Below, piece by piece: positions 45,384 to 54,242 of a stretch of 64,000 nucleotides of DNA. Every line of letters starts with the position of its first letter. Positions within the stretch are counted from its first letter, which is position 1. Source of the DNA: Candidatus Nitrospira kreftii (GTDB lineage: Bacteria > Nitrospirota > Nitrospiria > Nitrospirales > Nitrospiraceae); the NCBI GenBank assembly GCA_014058405.1, contig CP047423.1, positions 434,001 through 498,000 on the forward strand, in the 5' to 3' direction. The position numbers and the translations under genes are program-made. The notes under the pieces are model-generated. The model was given only the letters and a program-made list of their open reading frames with translations. It was not told the DNA's origin and ran no database searches.

Positions 45384-46361
45384 ATGGTTGTTCGACGAAT
45401 TCTTGCTGTATTCTTCGCAGGTTTCTGTGCGCTGTCTTCTACAGACGGGTTGACATCGGCGACCGAAGGCCGAAGCTCGAAACTCGAATCGCCTCCGACA
45501 AATCCGTTGAAGCCCGATGCGTCCGCCACTTCAGGGAAATCGTTAGGCTCTCCTCATGGCGATAGCAAGAGTACCGATAAGATCAAGTCGGCAACCAACA
45601 TGAATGCCCAGACGGCCCACACTGAGTCGCCTGCCTATGAATATGTCGGAAAAGATGGCACCCCGATGGTGCTGGTGCCGGAAGGCGATTTTATCATGGG
45701 CAGCGATAAGGGCGATGAAGACGAAGCACCCGCGCATCGCGTCCATCTCAACACGTTCTATATTGATAAGTTCGAAGTGACGAACGGACGATTTGCCAAG
45801 TATGTCGCTGCCATTCAGAGTGAGCCGCCTTGGGGATTTTCGGATAAGGAAACTCCTGTGATTTACGCGGACCGTCCGGTGCGATGGGTGAGCTGGATGG
45901 ATGCGATGGGATACTGTCTGTGGGTCGGCAAACGGCTTCCCACCGAAGCGGAATGGGAGAAAGCCGCGCGTGGGACCGACGAGCGGATGTATCCTTGGGG
46001 TAATGATCTGCCGACGCCGGTCCATGCAGTCTATGGGTTGAAAGAAGGTGGTGCGGAGACGGTGTCGGTCATCGGGAATCACCATATGGGACAGAGTCCG
46101 TATGGCGCACAGGATCTGGCCGGCAATCTGTATGAATGGGTGATGGACTGGTATGCTGAAGACTTTTATTCGACCTTTATCAATAGTCCCGCGATCAATC
46201 CACATGGACCGACCGAAGGGACGGCCAAGGTTCAGCGTGGGGGATCGTATATCAATACGCCATATAGGCTGCGGACGTCGTTTCGCACAAAAGCCGATCC
46301 AACCGAGCAGGATCCCAATGTCGGTTTCCGGTGCGCGCAAGATGTTCCGAAGCAACCATAG
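45384..46361 (+). CDS. Exported FGE-sulfatase (SUMF1)-domain protein
   Basis: The start at 45384 follows GAGGCAAAG and gives a signal peptide (RRILAVFFAGFCALSSTDG). A Ser/Lys linker leads to a complete formylglycine-generating-enzyme-like domain. It begins MVLVPEGDFIMGSDKGDEDE and has FYIDKFEVTNGRFAKY, KRLPTEAEWEKAARG, NLYEWVMDWY, VQRGGSY and the closing VGFRCAQDVPK. The Cys pair of true FGE is not evident, so it is more likely a non-catalytic FGE-fold (C-type-lectin-like) binding protein. The same ending occurs in the trypsin-FGE genes at 52-57 kb. Confidence 0.88.
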   Translation: MVVRRILAVFFAGFCALSSTDGLTSATEGRSSKLESPPTNPLKPDASATSGKSLGSPHGDSKSTDKIKSATNMNAQTAHTESPAYEYVGKDGTPMVLVPEGDFIMGSDKGDEDEAPAHRVHLNTFYIDKFEVTNGRFAKYVAAIQSEPPWGFSDKETPVIYADRPVRWVSWMDAMGYCLWVGKRLPTEAEWEKAARGTDERMYPWGNDLPTPVHAVYGLKEGGAETVSVIGNHHMGQSPYGAQDLAGNLYEWVMDWYAEDFYSTFINSPAINPHGPTEGTAKVQRGGSYINTPYRLRTSFRTKADPTEQDPNVGFRCAQDVPKQP

Positions 46362-46519
46362 CCCGCATCATTACCGGTTCCATGTGCTCGTCTCGCATGG
46401 CGTGTCGGCTGTTTAGTCACGAACGTCAGGCGTATGCGGGCTAACGATGAGAGCGATCCACGGGGCTTGGGGGCCATAATGTGGTGGCGTTTCTCACTCG
46501 CTGCAGAGGGAGGCATTCA

Positions 46520-47338
46520 GTGAAACAATATCGGGTGAAGCTCGGGGCAAAACTCTTGCTGAAGCAGTACGATCCGGACGAGACGGGGGAGTACAAAAAA
46601 AGCGCACAGGGGAAGAATCGCGCCAAGGCGGAGACAGCCAAACTCATTGCGAAGCTCGATGGACTGCAAGAACGGCTGTATGCCAATGCGACACGTTCAC
46701 TGCTTATTGTACTGCAGGGAATGGATACCAGCGGGAAAGACGGCACCATCAAGGGTGTGATGTCGGGCGTGAACCCGCAAGGGTGTAAGGTGGTGGCGTT
46801 TAAGGCACCGTCCGACCATGAACTGGGGCACGACTTTCTGTGGCGTGTCCATCGTGAAGTTCCGCGACAGGGACAGATCGGCATTTTCAATCGGTCGCAT
46901 TATGAGGACGTGCTCATCACGCGTGTCCACGGGTGGGTCTCCGATAAAGTCGCAAAGCACCGTTTCAACCAAATCAAGGAATTCGAAGAGCTGCTGACCG
47001 AAAACGGGACGGCTATTCTCAAGTTTTTTCTCCATATCTCCAAGGATGAGCAGAAAGAGCGATTGCAAGCCCGTATCGCTGATCCGGAAAAGCGTTGGAA
47101 ATGGAGTTCTGGAGATCTTGAGGAGCGCAAATTGTGGAACGATTATCAGGAAGCGTTCGAAGACGTCATCTCTGCGACAAGCACCAGCTGCGCACCCTGG
47201 TACATCGTGCCGGCTAATCGGAAGTGGTATCGCAATCTGGTCGTTGCCGATCGCGTCGTCAATGCCTTGGAAGACATGAAACTCAAGACGCCGTCTGCGC
47301 CGGAAGGTGTGGATTTCGCTAAGCTGAAGATCGTCTAG
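46520..47338 (+). CDS. Polyphosphate kinase 2 family protein
   Basis: GTG 46520 has GAGGGAGG 7 bases upstream and is preferred to an upstream GTG at 46481. The 272-residue P-loop kinase has Walker A-type GMDTSGKDGTIKGVM, Walker B/lid residues in IGIFNRSHYEDVL, and the C-terminal SCAPWYIVPANRKWYRNLVV typical of PPK2. PPK2 enzymes use polyphosphate to phosphorylate nucleoside mono- or diphosphates, or the reverse; the exact class is not clear. A perfect 13-bp terminator follows. Confidence 0.95.
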   Translation: MKQYRVKLGAKLLLKQYDPDETGEYKKSAQGKNRAKAETAKLIAKLDGLQERLYANATRSLLIVLQGMDTSGKDGTIKGVMSGVNPQGCKVVAFKAPSDHELGHDFLWRVHREVPRQGQIGIFNRSHYEDVLITRVHGWVSDKVAKHRFNQIKEFEELLTENGTAILKFFLHISKDEQKERLQARIADPEKRWKWSSGDLEERKLWNDYQEAFEDVISATSTSCAPWYIVPANRKWYRNLVVADRVVNALEDMKLKTPSAPEGVDFAKLKIV

Positions 47339-47408
47339 GCTTGGTTTGAGCGGCAGTGGGCGGCTTGCGCAGAATTTGACTGCACATTGAGGGTGAAGTA
47401 ACCGAAAA

Positions 47409-47440
47409 GGAGGAGGGCGGCAAGAGAGCCGCCCTCCTCC
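47409..47440 (+). terminator. Rho-independent terminator of the ppk2 gene
   Basis: GGAGGAGGGCGGC (47409-47421) and GCCGCCCTCCTCC (47428-47440) form a perfect 13-bp stem with a 6-base loop, followed by TTCTTGCTT. Confidence 0.88.
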
Positions 47441-47464
47441 TTCTTGCTTATGCGAAAGGTTCCC

Positions 47465-47908
47465 ATGAACTGGGCCGTGGTGGTCAGGTGTTGTCGCCTG
47501 TTGATCGGAGGGGTACTCCTCGCCTCTGCGCTCGGCAAATCGCTGGATCTCCAAGGATTCGTCGACGTGCTGGCCACCTATCGTCTTTTCCCAGACCGGT
47601 CATTGTGGCCACTGGCGCTCGGGATCACAGGGATCGAGTGGGTGCTGGCCGCATGGATTCTTGTCGGCTGGCAACTTTCGACCGGGGCTCTCATCGCGCT
47701 GAGTCTCAACGGGCTGTACGCCATTGGGCTGAGCATCACCCTGCTCCGTGGTCTCGACCTTCCGAACTGTGGTTGCTATGGCGTGTTTTTCCCTCAACCG
47801 TTGCGGTGGTATTCTCCGCTCGAAGATCTTGTCTTAGTCGGGATCTGCGCACTGTTGCGAATCGGGACGAATAGATCCGACAGGCCTCTTGACAACATCA
47901 TTCAATGA
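47465..47908 (+). CDS. MauE/DoxX-like membrane protein
   Basis: A 147-residue protein with four predicted membrane segments (LLIGGVLLASALGKSLD, LWPLALGITGIEWVLAAWILVG, LIALSLNGLYAIGLSITLL and LEDLVLVGICALLRI). A loop carries CGCYG (NCGCYGVFFPQPL), typical of the MauE/DoxX-like methylamine-utilisation family. Such proteins are often linked to disulfide formation or quinone redox reactions. ATG 47465 (AAAGG upstream) is preferred to 47444. No mau genes are nearby. Confidence 0.8.
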   Translation: MNWAVVVRCCRLLIGGVLLASALGKSLDLQGFVDVLATYRLFPDRSLWPLALGITGIEWVLAAWILVGWQLSTGALIALSLNGLYAIGLSITLLRGLDLPNCGCYGVFFPQPLRWYSPLEDLVLVGICALLRIGTNRSDRPLDNIIQ

Positions 47909-48408
47909 GCGTACGGAAGAATGTGCGGCCCATCTTTTTAACGGAAGTTCGGGAGATCGGGTAGACCGCGCGGCTGCCATCCAGGTCTCTCGGTGACTTC
48001 ATCGTGAGAGGAGGGTGGATATGGAAGACTCGACGCCACCTGGCCCATCAGGCCCACCGATATCAGGGTGGGTTTCTCGTCGGTCACGCTGACCGGTTCT
48101 TCGCTGGCTGTGCCATATTGGCACAATCGCCCTTCGCAACCGGGGGGCAATAGCTGTGTAAGCGGAGATAGCGTCGGGAGCGTGAGGAACATAGGTACCC
48201 GGGATTGACGTGGTCTCCCCCGACTGGAAACCTGGATCACCAGTATCGCGTGGGTCTTGTGGGCCGCGACCATAGAAATTATCATCTTTCGGCGTCCTAA
48301 GCGCCAAACACGGGCGACCTCCCACCAGAGTGCAGGGTCGCCCGTGCTATTTCTGGGTAGCTCCCAACCGCACGATCGGTGCTGCCTCTATGTCTCGTGC
48401 GTAGTCCC
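47909..48408. other. Intergenic region with one strong hairpin
   Basis: About 500 bases. Minus-strand frames (47938-48285 and 47999-48325) exist but lack ribosome sites or family features. A perfect hairpin at 48309-48346 is listed separately. Confidence 0.4.
48309..48346. terminator. Perfect 11-bp hairpin, probable terminator
   Basis: CACGGGCGACC (48309-48319) pairs exactly with GGTCGCCCGTG (48336-48346), followed by CTATTTCT. It would end transcription of the GDPD gene and/or the plus-strand gene. Confidence 0.7.
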
Positions 48409-49098
48409 TCACACACGGTCAGGAAAGTCGGAGATGATGCCATCCACACCGAGCATTTTCACCCGTTTGATCGCAGACGGATTGTCAACGGTGTAGACGA
48501 ACGCAAGCAGGCGTGCGTCATGGAGGCGATGCATAAGGGGTTTAGTGACCGTATCGATGCGTATCCCAACATGCGTGGCCTGGAGACTGATGGCCGTGGC
48601 GACGGGATCCTCGGGCAGCCGTTTGAACAGTGCCAACGTCTGAGCCTTCGGATCAATTCTTCGCACGTGTTGGAGTTCTTCGTGGAGAAACGAGGCATAG
48701 ATCACGGATCCGTTGAAGTCGCTGCCACGCACCGTTGCGCAGGCATCGTAGGTCAGGCCCGGCACTTTCAATTCTAAGATCAACCCGATCCTCCCGCTGG
48801 CTATGGCGAGCGCCTCTTCGAGGGTTGGGACTTTCTGGCCGCTCCCGGCGTCTAACTTTTGGACGTCCTCTAACGCGAGTTCGGCGATGTGTCCTCGCCC
48901 ATTCGTCGTCCGGTTGACCTGTTCATCATGCAGGAGAACGAGCGCTCCGTCGGCAGTCCGCTGGACATCGACTTCCGTGAAATGGCAGTCCAGTGTGATC
49001 GCGTGTTCGATCGATGCGAGCGTATTTTCTGGCCGGTAGCCGCAGGCTCCCCGGTGGCCGATACGAAGGATCCCTCGTTGGGGGTTTTCTTTTGCCAT
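48409..49098 (-). CDS. Glycerophosphodiester phosphodiesterase
   Basis: A 229-residue TIM-barrel enzyme. The catalytic motif HRGACGYRPENT is followed by EVDVQ and HDEQVNRTTNG (metal-binding Glu/Asp and general-base His). The end VDGIISDFPDRV is typical. It hydrolyses glycerophosphodiesters to glycerol-3-phosphate and an alcohol in phospholipid turnover. No signal peptide is seen, so it is cytoplasmic. It runs divergently from the ParB-like gene, with overlapping promoter space. Confidence 0.93.
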   Translation of the reverse strand: MAKENPQRGILRIGHRGACGYRPENTLASIEHAITLDCHFTEVDVQRTADGALVLLHDEQVNRTTNGRGHIAELALEDVQKLDAGSGQKVPTLEEALAIASGRIGLILELKVPGLTYDACATVRGSDFNGSVIYASFLHEELQHVRRIDPKAQTLALFKRLPEDPVATAISLQATHVGIRIDTVTKPLMHRLHDARLLAFVYTVDNPSAIKRVKMLGVDGIISDFPDRV

Positions 49099-49120
49099 GG
49101 TGCTGTCCTACCATATCGCA

Positions 49121-50119
49121 ATGGCCGCAAAAAAATCTAAAAAACCCCCATTGCCCAAAGGAGCCAGACGGCGTCGGAAACCGGGCGGAGCCGCTACCAG
49201 TTTGGCTGCGGTCGAATTACAAGCGGCTGCGCCGCCTGGAGCGGTGGCGGAGCTGCATCATGCCATTGAACAGGACGATGGGAAAGTCCTATCGATGTAT
49301 CGTGAACCCTACGGCGGGCATTGGGTCGCGCTCGCTGCCTTGCCGATCGAGTTGGTCGAGCCGACACCCTATCAACGGAATATCTCCGACACGCATGTCC
49401 GAAAGCTGGAAGGGGTCATCGGGAAAATCGGTCGTTTTCTCGATCCCATCATTGCCGTGCGGATCGTAAAGCCCGACCATCCAGCGAAATATTGGACGCC
49501 GAACGGCAACCATCGCTTGTCCGCTATGCGCACGCTGGGGGCGAAGAGCATCATCGCGATCGTCGTTCCCGAACCCTCTGCCGCCTATCAGATTCTCGCG
49601 CTGAATACGGAGAAGGCGCACAACCTCCGTGAGAAGGCCGTGGAAGTCATCCGCATGTATCGGGAACTCGCGCAACTCGATGGCGCGACGGAAGAGACCT
49701 ATGCCCTGGAGTTCGAGGAGCCGGCGCTGATCACCCTGGGGCTCTGTTACGAAGAACGCCCTCGATTCAGCGGCGGCGCGTACCATCCTGTTCTGAAGCG
49801 GGTGGAAGAGTTTCTGAAAATGCCGTTGCGAGCAGCACTGGAGATTCGGCAGCAACGAGCGAAAACTCTTTTGGCGTGGGATGATCTTATCGTCAAACAA
49901 GTCGAGGCGCTCAAGGCCAAAGGATTGACCAGCCCCTATCTGAAGAGCTTTGTGGTGGCCCGCGTGAATCCCATTCGGTTCCGTCCCAAAGACGCACCAC
50001 CCTTGTCGTTCGACGAGGCGCTGGATCGGATGACGCAGGCCGCCGCTAAGTTCAATCCCGACAAGGTCAAGATGGATGATCTGGCTAAGTCCGGCGGTGC
50101 GCCGGACGAAGCTGAGTAG
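49121..50119 (+). CDS. ParB/Srx-like nuclease-fold protein
   Basis: With the start at 49121 the 332-residue protein begins with a Lys/Arg/Pro-rich tail (KKSKKPPLPKGARRRRK). A ParB-like domain follows at about residues 70-170, with ELVEPTPYQRNISDTHVRKLEGVIGK (in part), FLDPIIAVRI and the GNHR-type motif NGNHRLSAMRTLG. The rest is helical, with TSPYLKSFVVARVNPIRF. ParB-fold proteins either bind parS/CTP for segregation or act in DNA modification and conflict systems. No ParA partner is present and the HTH region of segregation ParB is not obvious, so the function is open. Confidence 0.75.
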   Translation: MAAKKSKKPPLPKGARRRRKPGGAATSLAAVELQAAAPPGAVAELHHAIEQDDGKVLSMYREPYGGHWVALAALPIELVEPTPYQRNISDTHVRKLEGVIGKIGRFLDPIIAVRIVKPDHPAKYWTPNGNHRLSAMRTLGAKSIIAIVVPEPSAAYQILALNTEKAHNLREKAVEVIRMYRELAQLDGATEETYALEFEEPALITLGLCYEERPRFSGGAYHPVLKRVEEFLKMPLRAALEIRQQRAKTLLAWDDLIVKQVEALKAKGLTSPYLKSFVVARVNPIRFRPKDAPPLSFDEALDRMTQAAAKFNPDKVKMDDLAKSGGAPDEAE

Positions 50120-50267
50120 CCGAACGCCTTGTCACACCCGCCAGACGTTTTCCTTCGATAGTAGGCCTCTTTCTACGCTGGATTCCCTACATCATCTGGA
50201 CTACACTACCGCCGAAATTTAGATGAGCGGCGTCGTTCATCCGCAACTCTTTTCGGTGGAGAATGTC

Positions 50268-51014
50268 ATGACTCGCGCGTTTGCACAGGGTGCTCTGGCA
50301 CTCATGCTGTGGTCCTTGCCGACGATGCTCTGGGCGGATCCGAATCTGGATTACCAAAATCGTGGAGATCGTTTTGAGGGGGTCAAACCAAAGCCGGTCT
50401 CCGGATACGACATCGAACTCATCTCCGTGCTGGCCGACTATCAGGAACCGGCTACGCAACTACCTGACCAGCTCCGCGTCGGGTTCTATCTCCCGAGCCA
50501 GACACCTGTTCATCTCACCGTTCGTGAACAGGATTACCGACTGTACTATTGGCTTGATAAGGTCACACCGACTAAGGGCTGGCAGGCCAAGTCGGTGAAT
50601 GAATACAGCTGGCCGACAGGGCCGGTGTTGCGGCGATTGGATCAGAAGCTCAACACCTATGAGTTGGGGGTGCTGATACGTCTCGGACGGGGAACACCGG
50701 CTGAGAACGAGGAGATCGTGCCGGCGATTCTCTATCACGCGAAGTCTCCCGAGAAGATCAGTGGCTATCTGTTCACCATGAAGACGAATGGGGACGCGCG
50801 GCTTTCCTGTAAGATCCTGCGGGGAAAAGAATCAGCCGAGCTCATGACGCAAGCCTTCCGGCGGATTCCAGGGGGCCGTCCATTCACCGTGCGATGGGAG
50901 GCAGGGACTGCGCAGGAAGGTCAGTATGTGTTGGTCTGTGACGGCTATTTCCTCGATACCAATCAGCATCTGCGACAGACCGTGCGGTACTTTCACAAGC
51001 CCACTGTACGGTAA
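50268..51014 (+). CDS. Secreted protein upstream of the membrane TIR gene, unknown function
   Basis: The start at 50268 follows GGTGGAGAATG and gives a signal peptide (FAQGALALMLWSLPTMLWA). The mature part of about 230 residues is beta-rich, with LRVGFYLPSQTPVHLTVRE, YYWLDKVTPTKGW and LNTYELGVLIRLGRG, perhaps an Ig-like envelope protein. Two Cys lie near the end (RLSCKIL, LVCDGYF). It ends 27 bases before the TIR gene in the same direction and is probably the first gene of that operon. No family is recognised. Confidence 0.65.
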   Translation: MTRAFAQGALALMLWSLPTMLWADPNLDYQNRGDRFEGVKPKPVSGYDIELISVLADYQEPATQLPDQLRVGFYLPSQTPVHLTVREQDYRLYYWLDKVTPTKGWQAKSVNEYSWPTGPVLRRLDQKLNTYELGVLIRLGRGTPAENEEIVPAILYHAKSPEKISGYLFTMKTNGDARLSCKILRGKESAELMTQAFRRIPGGRPFTVRWEAGTAQEGQYVLVCDGYFLDTNQHLRQTVRYFHKPTVR

Positions 51015-51041
51015 CGGGCAATAATGCCTTGAATACCGGCC

Positions 51042-52589
51042 ATGAGCGATATCTTCATTAGTTATTCAAGCAAGGATCGTCCCTGGGTTGAACGATTCGC
51101 GAAGACGCTGGAAGCGCACGGCTGGTCGGTCTGGTGGGACCGCGAGATTCCCACCGGAGGATCGTTCAACCAAGTGATCAGGCAGCAACTTGCAGCGGCG
51201 AAGTGTGCGATTGTCGTCTGGTCCGCAGAGTCCGTTGAGTCCGAGTGGGTCCAGGCGGAAGCCTCAGAAGCCAAGCGGCAAGAGAAGTATCTGCCCATCA
51301 AGATCACTGAGTGCGAGATCCCACTCGGCTTTACCCAGCGGACCTATCAATCGCTGGTGGAGTGGGAAGCAGGCGTCGAGCATGCCGGGTTCTCCCAGCT
51401 GCTCAAGGATATTGAACGACTCGTTCAGCGCCTGGCAAAGCAGATCGTAATCGATCCAAAACCCTGGTGGAAACGGGTTCCTCCCATCTGGCTCATCAGC
51501 GCCCCGGCTGCCCTGGCGGCCGTCGTCGTAGTTGGTCTCATGCTGTGGTCGATTCCGGCGCGAGTCCAAGTGGAACTAACCACGGAGCGGGTAGAGCTCG
51601 AAATCGGGCAAACCGAACAGGGCAAGACGATGCTTGCTGGGTTTGATGTGGAGTCGGTCGCAATCGAGAAGTTCTCCACCCTTGCCTTTGAACCAGTCAC
51701 AATTGAGGTCGCTGATCCATTGCAGTATCGGGTCAAGACGGATGACTTTCCACCCGCAGCCTGGAAGCGTCTGAAGGTCGATGGTGCCAAGGTCACATTG
51801 GGCGCTAAGGATCAAACCAGGCATCCGAGAGTGACAGTCGAGGGACTGATCGCTGCTGAATCAGAGCCCATCCATCTCGACCCGATGGCGGTCACGCCGG
51901 GCACACACGTGACGTTGACAGCGCGAAAAATGCATGGCGGAAAGAAGACGGGATTGACGATTCAGGTCAAGAGTCAGGACACCGTCACGCTGTCGATTCA
52001 CAAACCATTCAAGTTGATCGCAGACCAGGTGGAGTTGGGCGATATCGCAACGCCTTTCGGGAACCAAGACGAACTGACCTATCGTGTCACCCTGTCGGAG
52101 CAAGCGTCTTGGCTCGCCGTCACGGCACTGCCCAGTGGGCTGATTTTGGCACCGACCTTTGCCGCAGGCCAGTCAGGCACGTCGTTCTTCAGCGGCATTG
52201 CTATAGCCGCCATGGACTTTAGCAAGCAGGATCCATCCGGCGAGCGGATCAGCGCCTTGACCGGACAGGGGTCCATCAGCTTCCCGGATTTTCCGCACCT
52301 TGGGACCGTGCCGGTGAACAAGGATGACGCCATCGGGTTGGAACAGCTCGATCGATTCACGATCAAAGAAATCAGTCTGGTTTCACAGAGCGGCGGCCTG
52401 CATTTGATCGGTAACGGCATGGTGAAGCAAGTCCGGACGAAAGCGGGCCAAATTCCGATTCAGCGCAGCCTGACCGTGTTGGATGCCTTGTGGCATAATG
52501 CGCGGCTTGCCGTATTCATGACGATTATCGCGACAGTCATCACGACCAGTCTTGGAGCCTATCGGCTGTGGAAGGAGTTCAAGCGGTGA
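51042..52589 (+). CDS. Membrane-anchored TIR-domain protein with large extracytoplasmic region
   Basis: Residues 1-135 are a TIR domain: MSDIFISYSSKDRPWV, then WSVWWDREIPTGG and SEWVQAEASEA, whose WxxxE carries the Glu expected for NAD-cleaving TIRs. One transmembrane helix (PIWLISAPAALAAVVVVGLMLW, about 149-170) separates it from a region of about 300 beta-rich residues outside the cytoplasm. A second membrane helix lies near the C-terminus (RLAVFMTIIATVITTSLGAYRLW). The layout is receptor-like: an outside sensor and an inside effector. The next gene, an exported protease, starts at GTG overlapping this stop (GTGA), so the two are coupled. Confidence 0.85.
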   Translation: MSDIFISYSSKDRPWVERFAKTLEAHGWSVWWDREIPTGGSFNQVIRQQLAAAKCAIVVWSAESVESEWVQAEASEAKRQEKYLPIKITECEIPLGFTQRTYQSLVEWEAGVEHAGFSQLLKDIERLVQRLAKQIVIDPKPWWKRVPPIWLISAPAALAAVVVVGLMLWSIPARVQVELTTERVELEIGQTEQGKTMLAGFDVESVAIEKFSTLAFEPVTIEVADPLQYRVKTDDFPPAAWKRLKVDGAKVTLGAKDQTRHPRVTVEGLIAAESEPIHLDPMAVTPGTHVTLTARKMHGGKKTGLTIQVKSQDTVTLSIHKPFKLIADQVELGDIATPFGNQDELTYRVTLSEQASWLAVTALPSGLILAPTFAAGQSGTSFFSGIAIAAMDFSKQDPSGERISALTGQGSISFPDFPHLGTVPVNKDDAIGLEQLDRFTIKEISLVSQSGGLHLIGNGMVKQVRTKAGQIPIQRSLTVLDALWHNARLAVFMTIIATVITTSLGAYRLWKEFKR

Positions 52590-54193
52590 AAATGCCGATG
52601 AGTTTGGAACCGGTGATCGTCCTTTTAAGAGGTCTTCTGTTTTTCACTCTCTTCCTGGAGGCCACGATCGCCCAGGCACAGAATATCGAGGAGCTGAAGA
52701 AAGGCGTGGTGAAGCTTACCGCGCAGGTCGATGGCAAGACCAAGGTCGGGACCGGCTTCATCGTCAAGTTCGATTCGGAGATTGTCTATATTATGACGGC
52801 TGCACACGTCATCAGTGGGGACTCCCAACCGAAAGTACAATTCTTTTCGCGACAAGAGGTGCCGGTACGAGCTCAAGTGAAACATGCGGAAGGTGGGGAC
52901 GGAGAAACTGGCATGGCCTTACTGGTTGTCCGCGGGAAGGACAACATTCCCGTCGGGCTCGCCACGCTTCCGTTAGCGACTGTAGCCCGCGTTTCAGGCG
53001 GAGAAGATATCATGGTCATTGGGCATCCGCGCGGTGCGGGTGACTGGGCCATCCTCAAGGGCAGCATCGCGGCTCGCCAGGGACGGTATCTGACGGTCGA
53101 TGCCAATATTGACGAGGGCAACTCCGGCGGACCGATCATGCACAGCGGCCAGGTGGTTGGGCTGATTGGAGGCGCACAGCGATATGGCAAGGGCGTCACG
53201 ATTGGCACGGTGTTGTTGCTGAAGAACGCGCATCACCAAGCGTCGCCAAGGCCCCTCCTCCCAGTAGTCAGCCTACGCAATCCACGTCCACCCCTACCCG
53301 TGAAATCACCGGCAAGGACGGTGCGCCGATGGTCTTGATTCCGGCTGGGAGCTTCTTGATGGGCAGCACCAAAGACGAGGTGGATCGGGCGATCAAAGAC
53401 TGCGTCAAGGAGTTGGGAACAGATCAGCAGACTTGCGCGGGCTGGTATAAGCGAGAACTCCCTCAACACAGGGTCCAGATGGGTGCCTTCTACTTCGATA
53501 CGTACGAGGTGACTAACCGGCGCTTCCAACAGTTCACGCGGCAGACTGGATATCGGACGACGGCGGAGCGGGAAGGCAGCGCGTGGGCGTTCATCGAGGG
53601 GAAGGGATGGGAGGAAGTGAAGGGAGCGAATTGGCAGAAGCCGGAGGCAGGCGCAACCGTCTTTGATTCGAATCGAGCAGAACATCCCGTGGTCGCTGTG
53701 TCCTGGGACGATGCGCAGGCCTATTGCCGATGGGCCAAGAAGCGGCTTCCCACGGAGGCAGAATGGGAGTATGCGCGCCCGCGCCGGCACGACGACCACA
53801 TACTGGTGGGGGCACGGGAATCCGGGGGCACGGCGTGTCGAGAATATCGCGGACGAATCAGCGAAGCAGCTCCTCAACTCGATCATGTCGGGGTATAACG
53901 ATGGGGCGGTGCGCACCGCTCCTATTGGATCCTACGAGGCTAATCCCTGGGGGCTGCATGACATCAGTGGGAATGTTACAGAGTGGACGGGGGACTGGTA
54001 CGACGAGCACTATTACAGCAACAGCCCGGAGCGAAATCCCCAAGGCCCTTCGAGTGGTGAATATCGAGTGATCCGCGGTGGGTCCTGGACCTCTGCTCCG
54101 GTGTTTGTTCGATCTGCTCTCCGGCTCAGGGACCTACCGACGAAACGGTACTTCAATTTTGGGTTCCGCTGTGCCCAGGACGTTCCGAAGTAA
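52586..54193 (+). pseudogene. Exported trypsin-like / FGE fusion gene with two offsetting frameshifts
   Basis: GTG 52586 overlaps the TIR stop, with GAAGGAG 8 bases upstream. A signal peptide (IVLLRGLLFFTLFLEATIAQA) leads to a trypsin-like domain with His in TAAHVISGD and Ser in DEGNSGGP. Near 53205 the frame is lost; in the next frame it continues as VVAEERASPSVAKAPPP and then an FGE domain (KDGAPMVLIPAGSFLMGS; KRLPTEAEWEYA). Near 53771-53787, in a run of G and C, one extra base breaks the frame again; it resumes as RAGTTTTYWWGHGN and ends YFNFGFRCAQDVPK. The intact gene would give about 535 residues. Both lesions could be true mutations or sequence errors. Confidence 0.75.
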
Positions 54194-54242
54194 CCTTTTC
54201 ACTTTGACCCTGTTTCCTTTTCTCCGGGGCTTGAAGGTCGCT

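Noticed and set aside
47938-48325. Two overlapping minus-strand frames after the MauE/DoxX-like gene
   Set aside because: Neither has a ribosome site or family motif, and a terminator hairpin covers their 5' region.
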